NCBI RefSeq assembly: GCF_003626695.1
Contig: NZ_RBAH01000012.1
Span: forward strand, 62,001-126,000
Direction of reading: 5' to 3'
Origin: Paenibacillus ginsengarvi
GTDB taxonomy: Bacteria; Bacillota; Bacilli; Paenibacillales; NBRC-103111
Length of the DNA: 64,000 bases
Below, one piece after another: positions 52,927-59,465 of the stretch. Below the pieces are notes generated by a model that saw only the letters and a list, made by a program, of their open reading frames with translations, did not search any database and had not been told where the DNA came from. The number at the start of each line of letters is the position of its first letter. The first letter of the stretch is position 1. Made by a program: the position numbers and the translations under genes.

Positions 52927-54318
52927 TCATTTCCTCGCAGACGCCACCATCTTGTTCGCGGCGAACCACAGCTTCACCGTCGTTCCTTTTCCTTCCTCGC
53001 TCTCCAGTTCGATCTGCCCTCCGCTTTGACGCATAACCTGGTAGCAATAGGTTAGTCCGAGCCCGAAATTGCCGCCTCCCTGCCTTGCCTTTGTCGTATA
53101 AAACGGTTCCAGCACGCGCGCCAGCTGCTCCTTCGGCACCCCCGGTCCGGTATCCTTTAGCGACAACAGCACCCCGCGCCTCGTTGTATCGATAAGCACG
53201 AATAAGGCACCTTCGCCCCGGCGCTCGCTCATCGCTTCAACCGCGTTGGCCGTTATATTGGACAACACTTCGAGCATATGCACGCGGTCGCACACGACAA
53301 CCGGATCGGAACGAAACTCCTTGAAAACGGCAAACCCGCAGCTATTCAGCTTCGCGGACAGCTTCTCCAAGCTCTCCTGCACGATGTCCGCCAACCGGTG
53401 CGGCTCCTCGCGGAGCACAATATCCTGGGTTTGACCGTGAATACGGGTCACCATTTGTTTCATATGCTCCGCCGATTTGACGATCAGGTCGAGCTGCCCT
53501 GCGGCTTCCGCATCATGCGGGTCGAGGGTTTCCTTCACGTTTTCGGCGCAGATGGAAATTTTGGCGATCTCGTTTTTGATCGTATGGTTCAGCATTGCCG
53601 TTCCTGAGCTAACCGCCGACACCGCGCTCTCCAGCGGATCGCGTTCGAGCCGCACCTTCACCCCGAGCACGCCGTATGCAAACGCGAACGCCACCCCGGC
53701 GATGAGCGAATACGCGATAAAAAAGGCTATATAGCCGAAAAAGCGGAAATCCGGCACCCATACGCTCGCCACATTGATGAAAGCCACGATCGCCACAAGC
53801 GTAGGTACCGCCAGCACCGCGACGGCCAGCCGTTCTTTGCGGCGCCACGGATTGCGTTCCCGGAGACAGGACGATACGAGCAGCCAGCACGAGTAGGCGT
53901 AATAGGGAGCCGTCCAGAGAAGCAGCAGTATGAAGAAGCTTTGCCGTTCAGGCGCGACCGTATACCAGACGCACGTTGCCGCCGCCGGAAGCAGGAGCAG
54001 AAGTTTGAGCCGCCTGCGAGTTTGCCGCGAGAAACGTTCGGCGTAGACAAGGCTGAATACAAGCACGCCATAAGGGGTGAGCGTATGGTTCGCGGCTTCC
54101 AGCACCTTCTGGGCAAAACTCAGCATCTTTATTCCTGTCGCGGCCTCCCCAACCGCCAATTCCAAAAGAGGCAGCGCTTCTTCCCGCAAATGCCCGGCCA
54201 AGCCGCCGAGACTCGCCGTCAACAGAAAAAAAGCGGCCCACCGGTTCGTCTCGCGCTGCGGATACAGCCGGTACAGAACGGCGGCGGCCGCCAGTAATGC
54301 CGCGAAATAGACGAGCAT
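52927..54318 (-). CDS. Membrane sensor histidine kinase
   Basis: 463-residue kinase. Six to seven hydrophobic spans fill residues 1-220, without a large extracellular loop, so it probably senses within the membrane. The phospho-acceptor is H245 in LNHTIKNE. The ATPase domain has N-box NITANAVEAM, DTGPGVP, the F-box and GGGNFGLGLTYCY. Partner of the response regulator encoded next. The signal is unknown; the layout resembles the LytS/AgrC-like and DegS-like groups only loosely. Confidence 0.88.
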   Translation of the reverse strand: MLVYFAALLAAAAVLYRLYPQRETNRWAAFFLLTASLGGLAGHLREEALPLLELAVGEAATGIKMLSFAQKVLEAANHTLTPYGVLVFSLVYAERFSRQTRRRLKLLLLLPAAATCVWYTVAPERQSFFILLLLWTAPYYAYSCWLLVSSCLRERNPWRRKERLAVAVLAVPTLVAIVAFINVASVWVPDFRFFGYIAFFIAYSLIAGVAFAFAYGVLGVKVRLERDPLESAVSAVSSGTAMLNHTIKNEIAKISICAENVKETLDPHDAEAAGQLDLIVKSAEHMKQMVTRIHGQTQDIVLREEPHRLADIVQESLEKLSAKLNSCGFAVFKEFRSDPVVVCDRVHMLEVLSNITANAVEAMSERRGEGALFVLIDTTRRGVLLSLKDTGPGVPKEQLARVLEPFYTTKARQGGGNFGLGLTYCYQVMRQSGGQIELESEEGKGTTVKLWFAANKMVASARK

Positions 54319-54417
54319 ATCGCATCACCCTTTGCGTCTCCGCCGGGATTTGTGTATCGCTTGGGCATACAGGCTGTCAGAAAGATCCCCCTGTATGCGT
54401 TATGCCGAAATTTTCAC

Positions 54418-55500
54418 TTAAAGCGGAAAAAACGCCATTTTCACGCACACCGGCTTCGACGCTTTCGCCGTATGTCCCGTGAATGCCAGCTTGCCCGTTT
54501 CGCGGTCCACCCGGAACACGACAATATTGTCCGAATCCCGATTGACGGCGATCAGGAAATCTCCGTCCGGCGATAACGAGAAATGCCGCGGATGTCCGCC
54601 CCGGGTAGACGTATGCTCCACATAAGTCAGCTTGCCCGTAGCCGGGTCGACGGCGTAGACCACAATCGAATCATGCCCGCGGTTGGAGCCGTACAAATAG
54701 CGCCCATCCGGCGAAACCTGGATTTCAGCGCAAGCGTTCTCCTCGCCAAAGTCCGCAGGCAGCGTGGAAACAACCTCGAGCGTTTGCAGCGCGCCGTTCT
54801 CCGCATCGTAACGGAAAGAAGTGACCGTCGAATCCAGTTCGTTAATGACATAGGCGTAAGCGCCGTTTGGATGGAATGCCATGTGCCGCGGACCCGCTCC
54901 CGGCTGCAAGGCCGTCTCGCCATGAGTTACCAGCTTCCCGGCGTCCGTATCCAGCCTGTAGCCGACAATGCGGTCGAGTCCCAGATCCGGCACGAACGCA
55001 AACCGGTTATCCGGGCTGAAAAAGACCGAGTGCGGATGCGGACGGTCCTGCCGCTCCGGATCCACGCTCCCACCTTCGTGCTGCTTCACGTCGAGCAGCT
55101 CGCCGATTGTATCGTTTGCTCCCGCCGCCGACAATCCGATTTTTCCGCCGGAATAGCTGGCTACCGCAAAAAAACGGCCGGTCGCATCGCGCTGAATATG
55201 ACACAGCGACGTATCAACATTGCCTTCCCATCTCAGCGTCCGCAGCTTGCCTTCCGCAGGATCGATCTCGAACGAAACGGCAGAGCCTTGGCGCTGCCCG
55301 TCCACGACCCGATCGGCGATGGCGTACAGTCTTTTTTTAGCCGCATCCAGACTGAGGAACGTCGGATTTTGGTAGCCCGCCACCTCATCCAGCGGTGTGA
55401 GCGCTCCAGTCTCCCTATTCAAACGAAACGTATATACGCCGGGTTCCGTCGGCGGTCCATACGATCCGATAAAAACAAGCATATTCTCCTGATGTGCCAC
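54418..55500 (-). CDS. Lactonase family protein (6-phosphogluconolactonase-like)
   Basis: 360-residue seven-bladed beta-propeller of the YkgB/Pgl type, which hydrolyses 6-phosphogluconolactone in the oxidative pentose phosphate pathway. Seen are VFIGSYGPPTEPGVYTF, the repeated PTFLSLD, DRPHPHSVFFSPDNRFAFVPDLG and GGHPRHFSLSPDGDFLIAVN blades. The GTG at 55500 follows GGGGAGG. Other lactones are possible substrates. With pgi and tkt it fits the sugar-phosphate theme. Confidence 0.88.
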   Translation of the reverse strand: MAHQENMLVFIGSYGPPTEPGVYTFRLNRETGALTPLDEVAGYQNPTFLSLDAAKKRLYAIADRVVDGQRQGSAVSFEIDPAEGKLRTLRWEGNVDTSLCHIQRDATGRFFAVASYSGGKIGLSAAGANDTIGELLDVKQHEGGSVDPERQDRPHPHSVFFSPDNRFAFVPDLGLDRIVGYRLDTDAGKLVTHGETALQPGAGPRHMAFHPNGAYAYVINELDSTVTSFRYDAENGALQTLEVVSTLPADFGEENACAEIQVSPDGRYLYGSNRGHDSIVVYAVDPATGKLTYVEHTSTRGGHPRHFSLSPDGDFLIAVNRDSDNIVVFRVDRETGKLAFTGHTAKASKPVCVKMAFFPL

Positions 55501-55581
55501 GCCTGATTCCTCCCCGACAGTTTACGTTAGGCCAATCTCTTTCCTTAACTGTACACGTTTCGCCCGGAAAAGAAAAGAAAG

Positions 55582-55621
55582 CGCAAAAAGAAAAGAGCCC
55601 TCGACATCGTCAAGGACTCTT
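55582..55621 (-). terminator. Intrinsic terminator of the tRNA cluster
   Basis: Minus-strand stem AAGAGTCCTTGAC/GTCGAGGGCTCTT followed by TTCTTTTTG, right after tRNA-Leu. Confidence 0.85.
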
Positions 55622-55630
55622 CTCGTTGGA

Positions 55631-55713
55631 TGCGGTCGGAGAGACTCGAACTCTCACGGGCGTACGCCCACTACCCCCTCAAGATAGCGTGTCTGCCATT
55701 CCACCACGACCGC
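55631..55713 (-). tRNA. tRNA-Leu (GAG)
   Basis: 83 nt. Acceptor GCGGTCG/CGACCGC plus A73, anticodon GAG (complement at 55678-55680), long variable arm GGGCGTACGCCC-like, T-loop GTTCGAGTC. No encoded CCA. Confidence 0.95.
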
Positions 55714-55747
55714 GCGGCTACCAGAAGCTGTTGCAAAGCTCTGGATG

Positions 55748-55820
55748 TGAGCCATGTAGGACTCGAACCTACGACACCCTGATTAAAAGTCAGGTGCTCT
55801 ACCAACTGAGCTAATGGCTC
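55748..55820 (-). tRNA. tRNA-Lys (TTT)
   Basis: 73 nt. Acceptor GAGCCAT/ATGGCTC plus A73, D-arm AGCTCAGTTGGTAGAGC, anticodon TTT (complement at 55786-55788), T-loop GTTCGAGTC. No encoded CCA. Confidence 0.96.
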
Positions 55821-55874
55821 AAAAAAAGCCGAGACCGCGAAACCTTCCACTCGTCTCGACCGAACTTTTTAAAA

Positions 55875-55950
55875 GGAAGTAAACCGTAGGGGATACTCTG
55901 CGCTGCGCTTCGACGAACCTAAAGGTTCTCATCCCCAATCGAAGCTATAG
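55875..55950. repeat. Short element carrying a copy of the tRNA-Glu 3' end
   Basis: Minus strand: GGGGATGAGAACC, a GAACC/GGTTC hairpin, then AGAGTATCCCCTACGG. The last 11 bases, ATCCCCTACGG, equal the 3' part of the adjacent tRNA-Glu, about 78 bases downstream of the real gene. It shares AGAGTATCCC and GGTGAGAACC-like blocks with the tRNA-Ser elements. Confidence 0.6.
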
Positions 55951-55958
55951 GAAGAAAG

Positions 55959-56030
55959 TGACCCGTAGGGGATTCGAACCCCTGTTACCTCCGTGAAAGG
56001 GAGGTGTCTTAACCCCTTGACCAACGGGCC
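55959..56030 (-). tRNA. tRNA-Glu (TTC)
   Basis: 72 nt. Acceptor GGCCCGT/ACGGGTC plus A73, anticodon TTC (complement at 55995-55997), T-loop GTTCGAATC. No encoded CCA. Confidence 0.96.
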
Positions 56031-56199
56031 AAACTGCGATATTTTGCCGCCCTTCGAAGCGACAAGAGTTATTATAGCCGATATTGGGCATGATGACAAG
56101 CTGTTTTTCACATTTTTTTCAGCGTGCGACAGAGCAACTCTTTTCCCTTATCAGGGGTCAGTATGGTATGCTTTTGCCATAGTGGAGGTGCCGTGGAGC

Positions 56200-57132
56200 A
56201 TGATGCTTGTCTATCATAAAACAAAACGTCTCGTAACCGAAACGAAGGTCCGCGCGCCGGAGCAAGACGAGATTGTATGGATTCGGCTGCAAGCACCGAA
56301 GCAGGATGAACTTCTGCATGTGCTGCGCGACCTGTTTCACTGTCATCCCCTCCTTGTCGAAGACTGCATAAAGCTGAATCAGCGTCCAAAGATGGACCGC
56401 TACAAAGACCAGTTTTTCATCTCGTTTTATGCATTAACCGAAAAATTAGCTACAACGGAGTTCGCTACGGTTATCGGAGAAAACTTCGTCATTACCGTCC
56501 ACAACGAACGTATCCCGTTTCTGGACGAGCTGAGCGAAACGTTTCGGCAAATAGAAGGCCATATGGAATTTTCAGGCCGGATTCTTTATCATATTTTGGA
56601 TCGTTGCGTCGATGAATATGCCGAGCATGCCAACCAGCTTGATAACCGGATCGATAAGATGGAGCAAGCCATTTACCGCAGTCCTTACGCCCGCATTGCC
56701 CGGGATATTTTTCATATGAAGCGCACGCTGCACCGGCTGCGCCGTATATTCACGGAGGAGCGCACACTCGTAGGCTCGATCGTTCATCAAAACTTTCCGT
56801 ATATCCGGCAGGAGTCGGACGTGTACTTCGTCGATATTTATGACCATGTGTCGCGGATCGTCGACTCGCTCGACATTTACCGGGAGTCGCTCGACGGTTT
56901 GCTTGAACTGCAGATGAACATGAAGTCCGACCGGATGAACGAGATCATGAAAACATTAACCGTCGTCAGCACGATCTTTATGCCGCTTACATTTATTGTA
57001 GGCGTATACGGGATGAATTTTCATAAAATGCCCGAGCTCGACTGGAACTACGGGTACTTAGCCGTTTGGATCGTCATGCTGGCTATCGGAATCGGCCTCT
57101 GGATGTATTATAAAAAGAAAAAGTGGCTGTAG
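56200..57132 (+). CDS. corA: CorA-family magnesium/cobalt transporter
   Basis: 310-residue divalent cation channel. A large cytoplasmic domain with a long helix (about 140-260) is followed by two C-terminal membrane spans; the first ends with the selectivity signature YGMNF (270-274), and the tail is basic (YKKKKWL). The ATG at 56200 is 11 bases after GGAGG; another ATG follows it directly. Transcribed against the flanking tRNA genes. Forms a pentamer in known relatives. Confidence 0.93.
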   Translation: MMLVYHKTKRLVTETKVRAPEQDEIVWIRLQAPKQDELLHVLRDLFHCHPLLVEDCIKLNQRPKMDRYKDQFFISFYALTEKLATTEFATVIGENFVITVHNERIPFLDELSETFRQIEGHMEFSGRILYHILDRCVDEYAEHANQLDNRIDKMEQAIYRSPYARIARDIFHMKRTLHRLRRIFTEERTLVGSIVHQNFPYIRQESDVYFVDIYDHVSRIVDSLDIYRESLDGLLELQMNMKSDRMNEIMKTLTVVSTIFMPLTFIVGVYGMNFHKMPELDWNYGYLAVWIVMLAIGIGLWMYYKKKKWL

Positions 57133-57147
57133 CAGGAGTTACGCATA

Positions 57148-57253
57148 CGGAGAAAGAGGGGACTTCGGTCTACGGCCTTCGAGACTGCGATGCCTATCCT
57201 AACGAAGCGTCGCTCCGACGAACCAACTGTCGGGCTCTCATCTTAGTTTCTCC
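57148..57253. repeat. tRNA-Ser-end element, copy A
   Basis: Minus strand begins GGAGAAA and ends TTTCTCCG, a perfect 7-base closing stem. The shared core CTTCGTTAGGATAGGCATC and a CCGAC/GTCGG stem are present; the AGAGTATCCC block reads AAGTCCCC. It lies 15 bases past the corA stop, antisense to that gene's direction. Confidence 0.7.
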
Positions 57254-57292
57254 AAGACGTATTCGGGAGCAGCAGACGTTGACAGTTTCAAT

Positions 57293-57483
57293 TAACGGAA
57301 CTAAAACTTCTGCTAAATGCCGAACTCCCTGTGTATTCCCTTTATAACGGAACAAAAAGTTCCGCTATATGCTGGAACGAGCCGGATTGGGCTGGTTTTT
57401 ACCGGCTTAGCGGAACATGCACTTCCTCTATCGAGTTGTTTTCACCCATTACTTGTGCAATAGCGGAACAAACGGTTCCGTTA
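57293..57483. repeat. Second array of TARCGGAA-N7-TTCCGYTA palindromes
   Basis: Four 23-nt units at 57293-57315, 57345-57367, 57408-57430 and 57461-57483, all with 7-base loops and spacing of 52, 63 and 53 bases. Two have near-perfect arms (TAACGGAA with TTCCGCTA, TAGCGGAA with TTCCGTTA). The array separates element copy A from the truncated copy D. Confidence 0.8.
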
Positions 57484-57489
57484 CTTTGC

Positions 57490-57567
57490 CAACTCCCCGG
57501 AATGTCTGTCGGGTTCTCACCGCTCTTTACCCAACGAAAAAGCCGCCCTTCGGCGACTTTTCGTTTA
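57490..57567. repeat. tRNA-Ser-end element, truncated copy D, with hairpin
   Basis: 57490-57532 matches only one end of the element family (TCGGGTTCTCACCGCTCTTT) and is followed at 57533-57567 by the same AACGAAAA...TTTTCGTT hairpin that separates the other copies. The remainder is missing where the palindrome array begins. Confidence 0.6.
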
Positions 57568-57675
57568 CGGAAAAGAGGGATACTCTACGGCCTCTGGCCT
57601 CCGAGACTGCGATGCTTACCCTAACGAAGCCCAGCTCCGACGCCCCCTAAATCGGGTTCTCACCACTCTTTCTCC
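57568..57675. repeat. tRNA-Ser-end element, copy B
   Basis: 108 nt. Minus strand starts GGAGAAAGAG, has CCGA/TCGG and GGAGC/GCTTC stems, the core CTTCGTTAGGGTAAGCATC, a GGCC/GGCC hairpin, then AGAGTATCCCTCTTTTCCG. Confidence 0.75.
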
Positions 57676-57710
57676 AAACGAAAAAAGCCGCCCTTCGGCG
57701 ACTTTCGTTA
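57676..57710 (-). terminator. Hairpin between element copies B and C
   Basis: Minus strand GTCGCCGAAGGGCGGC followed by TTTTTTCG, within a longer inverted repeat. Same unit as at 57533-57567 and 57820-57856. Confidence 0.7.
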
Positions 57711-57819
57711 CGGAGAAAGAGGGATACTCTACGGCCGACGGCCTCCGAGACTGCGATGCCTATCCTAACGAAGCTCTGCTCCGACGCCCCCTCAATCGGG
57801 TCCTAACCGCTCTTTCCCC
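57711..57819. repeat. tRNA-Ser-end element, copy C
   Basis: 109 nt. Minus strand starts GGGGAAAGAG and ends CTCTTTCTCCG, pairing over ten bases. The last 15 bases ATCCCTCTTTCTCCG equal the 3' end of tRNA-Ser. Core CTTCGTTAGGATAGGCATC and the GGCC/GGCC hairpin are kept. Confidence 0.78.
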
Positions 57820-57856
57820 AACGAAAAAAGCCGCCTTTCGGCGACTTTTCGTTTTA
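57820..57856 (-). terminator. Intrinsic terminator after tRNA-Ser
   Basis: Minus-strand stem GTCGCC/GGCGGC with GAAA loop and TTTTTTCG tail, inside an AACGAAAA/TTTTCGTT inverted repeat, starting directly after the tRNA-Ser 3' end. Confidence 0.85.
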
Positions 57857-57942
57857 CGGAGAAAGAGGGATTCGAACCCTCGCGGCTGTTACACCCTAAC
57901 GCTTTAGCAAAGCGCCCCCTTCGGCCTCTTGGGTATCTCTCC
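57857..57942 (-). tRNA. tRNA-Ser (GCT)
   Basis: 86 nt. Acceptor GGAGAGA/TTTCTCC plus G73, anticodon GCT (complement at 57906-57908), long variable arm, T-loop GTTCGAATC. No encoded CCA. Confidence 0.95.
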
Positions 57943-57950
57943 ACAAAAAG

Positions 57951-58023
57951 CTCCCCGAACAGGACTCGAACCTGTGACAACTCGGTTAACAGCCGAGTGC
58001 TCTACCAACTGAGCTATCAGGGA
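57951..58023 (-). tRNA. tRNA-Asn (GTT)
   Basis: 73 nt. Acceptor TCCCTGA/TCGGGGA plus G73, D-arm AGCTCAGTTGGTAGAGC, anticodon GTT (complement at 57988-57990), T-loop GTTCGAGTC. Eight bases upstream of tRNA-Ser in one transcript. Confidence 0.96.
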
Positions 58024-58040
58024 ATGTATTTAACAATTTA

Positions 58041-58514
58041 TCATGAATCGGGTTTCAAGTCAAGCATGACAAGCTTCAGTTTTCCCCGGCATTTTCCACA
58101 GGAGTATTTCTTAGGGTCCATGCGACGTTTGCGCAAATATGCGGTGCCGCAGGAAACGCACTCCAGCTTGTAACGATAAGCCGAAGCTTTGTTCTTCATC
58201 CCGAGCGACTGGCAATACCGGCTGCCGCCCACCTCGGCGAGCAGCTTTTTGAAATCCGCATCTTGGTGCTTGTAACCCTTCTGCTGCAAATGCAGATGAT
58301 AGTGGCACAGCTCGTGCTTGATGATCTTCTCGACTTCCTCCACTCCGAACGCCTCATACTGGTGCCAGCTTATGTCGATATTGTGCGAACGCATAAAATA
58401 CCGCCCCCCGGTCGTCCGAAGCCGCCGGTTAAACGTCGCCCGGTGCAAAAACGGCCGATGGAAGTACTGCAAGGACACTCGTTCCACCCACAACTGCAGC
58501 TGCTCGTCCTCCAT
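58041..58514 (-). CDS. SprT-like zinc metalloprotease-family protein (YdcK-like)
   Basis: 157-residue protein with the zincin motif HELCH (H67, E68, H71) and a C-terminal zinc ribbon of four cysteines (CVSC and CGKC). Length and order match B. subtilis YdcK. SprT relatives act on DNA-protein crosslinks in other organisms; the bacterial role is unsettled. In Bacillales it sits beside cmpA and tex, as here. It lies 17 bases upstream of tRNA-Asn on the same strand. Confidence 0.92.
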   Translation of the reverse strand: MEDEQLQLWVERVSLQYFHRPFLHRATFNRRLRTTGGRYFMRSHNIDISWHQYEAFGVEEVEKIIKHELCHYHLHLQQKGYKHQDADFKKLLAEVGGSRYCQSLGMKNKASAYRYKLECVSCGTAYLRKRRMDPKKYSCGKCRGKLKLVMLDLKPDS

Positions 58515-58682
58515 CCCGCTCCCCCTTAACCATTATGCTGCCCGCGCGAATCCTCTCTTGAATTTTTACTAGATCATAAGCTACACTGTCAAGTAGAAGA
58601 AGCATCCGTCCAACCCTAGCATGGGCCGGACCGCACCCACACGTATTCGTCAGTGTCAACCTGAGAGGAGAACGAACCCGTC

Positions 58683-59036
58683 ATGCCGAAAATGAGATAT
58701 GCCGTGCTGAAGCTCGGCGATCTGCTCGAATTTGTAGAAATGCCCGCCGACCACGTGTACCAGCTTACCGCATTAAACCGCCGTCTGCACAAGGAGCTGA
58801 ACAAGCTGACCGCAGCTAACGTCCCCGCTCTGCCGCACGTTGTAGCCGAGTGCGACGCGCTCGATATCGTAGACAATGCCTGCGAAGTGCTGCACGGACT
58901 CGAATACATGAACGGACTCGAAAAGGCGTTCGCCGCTCTGGACGAGAAATCGTACCCGCTCATTTCGCTGCTCACCGAAATTCGGGCGCTGCAAGCTCAG
59001 CTAGAGCAGTGGTACGAAGATGAGCTGGATACGTAA
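58683..59036 (+). CDS. Small helical hypothetical protein
   Basis: 117-residue acidic, probably all-helical protein (ADHVYQLTALNRRLHKELNK, DALDIVDNACEVLHGLEYM, an acidic end EDELDT). No signal peptide or membrane span. Not recognised. GAGAGGAG lies before the ATG at 58683. It occupies the place between sprT-like and cmpA genes. Confidence 0.7.
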   Translation: MPKMRYAVLKLGDLLEFVEMPADHVYQLTALNRRLHKELNKLTAANVPALPHVVAECDALDIVDNACEVLHGLEYMNGLEKAFAALDEKSYPLISLLTEIRALQAQLEQWYEDELDT

Positions 59037-59037
59037 A

Positions 59038-59136
59038 GAGCTTTAGCGGAATTACCAACCTGGCTGATGACAGAGCTCTGTGAACTCCGGGTTCCTGCTG
59101 GTTAGCGGACAAGATACGTTACCTACGCTAAAGCTC
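59038..59136. repeat. Degenerate TAGCGGA-type repeat inside a 10-base inverted repeat
   Basis: Exact arms GAGCTTTAGC (59038-59047) and GCTAAAGCTC (59127-59136) enclose two half-conserved units (TAGCGGAA at 59044, TAGCGGAC at 59103, 59 bases apart). It may end transcription of the preceding gene. The remaining bases to 59247 show nothing else. Confidence 0.55.
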
Positions 59137-59247
59137 GTAAGTAGCCGCTTTTTTTCGGACCGGGACCTGCACCGGAGCCGCCCCTTCCCCATATCCTATA
59201 GGTAGAAGCACAGCACAAGGAAACTTTTTGGGAAAGGGGTTGGCGTT

Positions 59248-59391
59248 ATGCCGCAGTGGCTTTGCCATCAACTGGAGAAAGCGTTCCGCAAGCAGGATAT
59301 ACGGCAAATACGGCTGCTGAACGATTGCTGGTTCTTTTATCGAACCAAAATCACAGACTCCAAGGAGTCCGTTCACATATCGAGACAGTAG
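59248..59391 (+). CDS. cmpA: Cortex morphogenetic protein CmpA
   Basis: 47-residue protein, below the usual ORF size cut-off, matching the CmpA pattern: MPQWLCHQLEKAF, then a basic stretch, then IRLLNDCWFFYRTK. In B. subtilis CmpA acts as a checkpoint adaptor that targets the coat anchor SpoIVA for ClpXP degradation when the spore envelope is misassembled. AAAGGGG lies eight bases before the ATG. Placement next to tex and near the sprT-like gene agrees with the B. subtilis order. The C-terminus is about ten residues longer than in B. subtilis. Confidence 0.88.
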   Translation: MPQWLCHQLEKAFRKQDIRQIRLLNDCWFFYRTKITDSKESVHISRQ

Positions 59392-59427
59392 CGCCCCGGG
59401 AAAGCGTCCATCCCCCGGGGCGTTTTT
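59391..59427 (+). terminator. Intrinsic terminator of cmpA
   Basis: Stem CGCCCCGGG/CCCGGGGCG followed by TTTTT, beginning on the last base of the cmpA stop codon. Confidence 0.92.
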
Positions 59428-59465
59428 CTGCCTATGCGGCCAATCCCAATCGCGGCTTCCCTTGC

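Noticed and set aside
57331..57650. Small plus-strand ORFs across the tRNA-linked repeats
   Set aside because: They arise because several repeat copies are in open frames; structure and copy comparison favour a non-coding element.
57711..57819. Degenerate second tRNA-Ser gene
   Set aside because: Only the 3' end and a few blocks match; there is no anticodon arm or D-arm, and the core is shared by a copy next to tRNA-Glu, so simple tRNA decay does not explain it.
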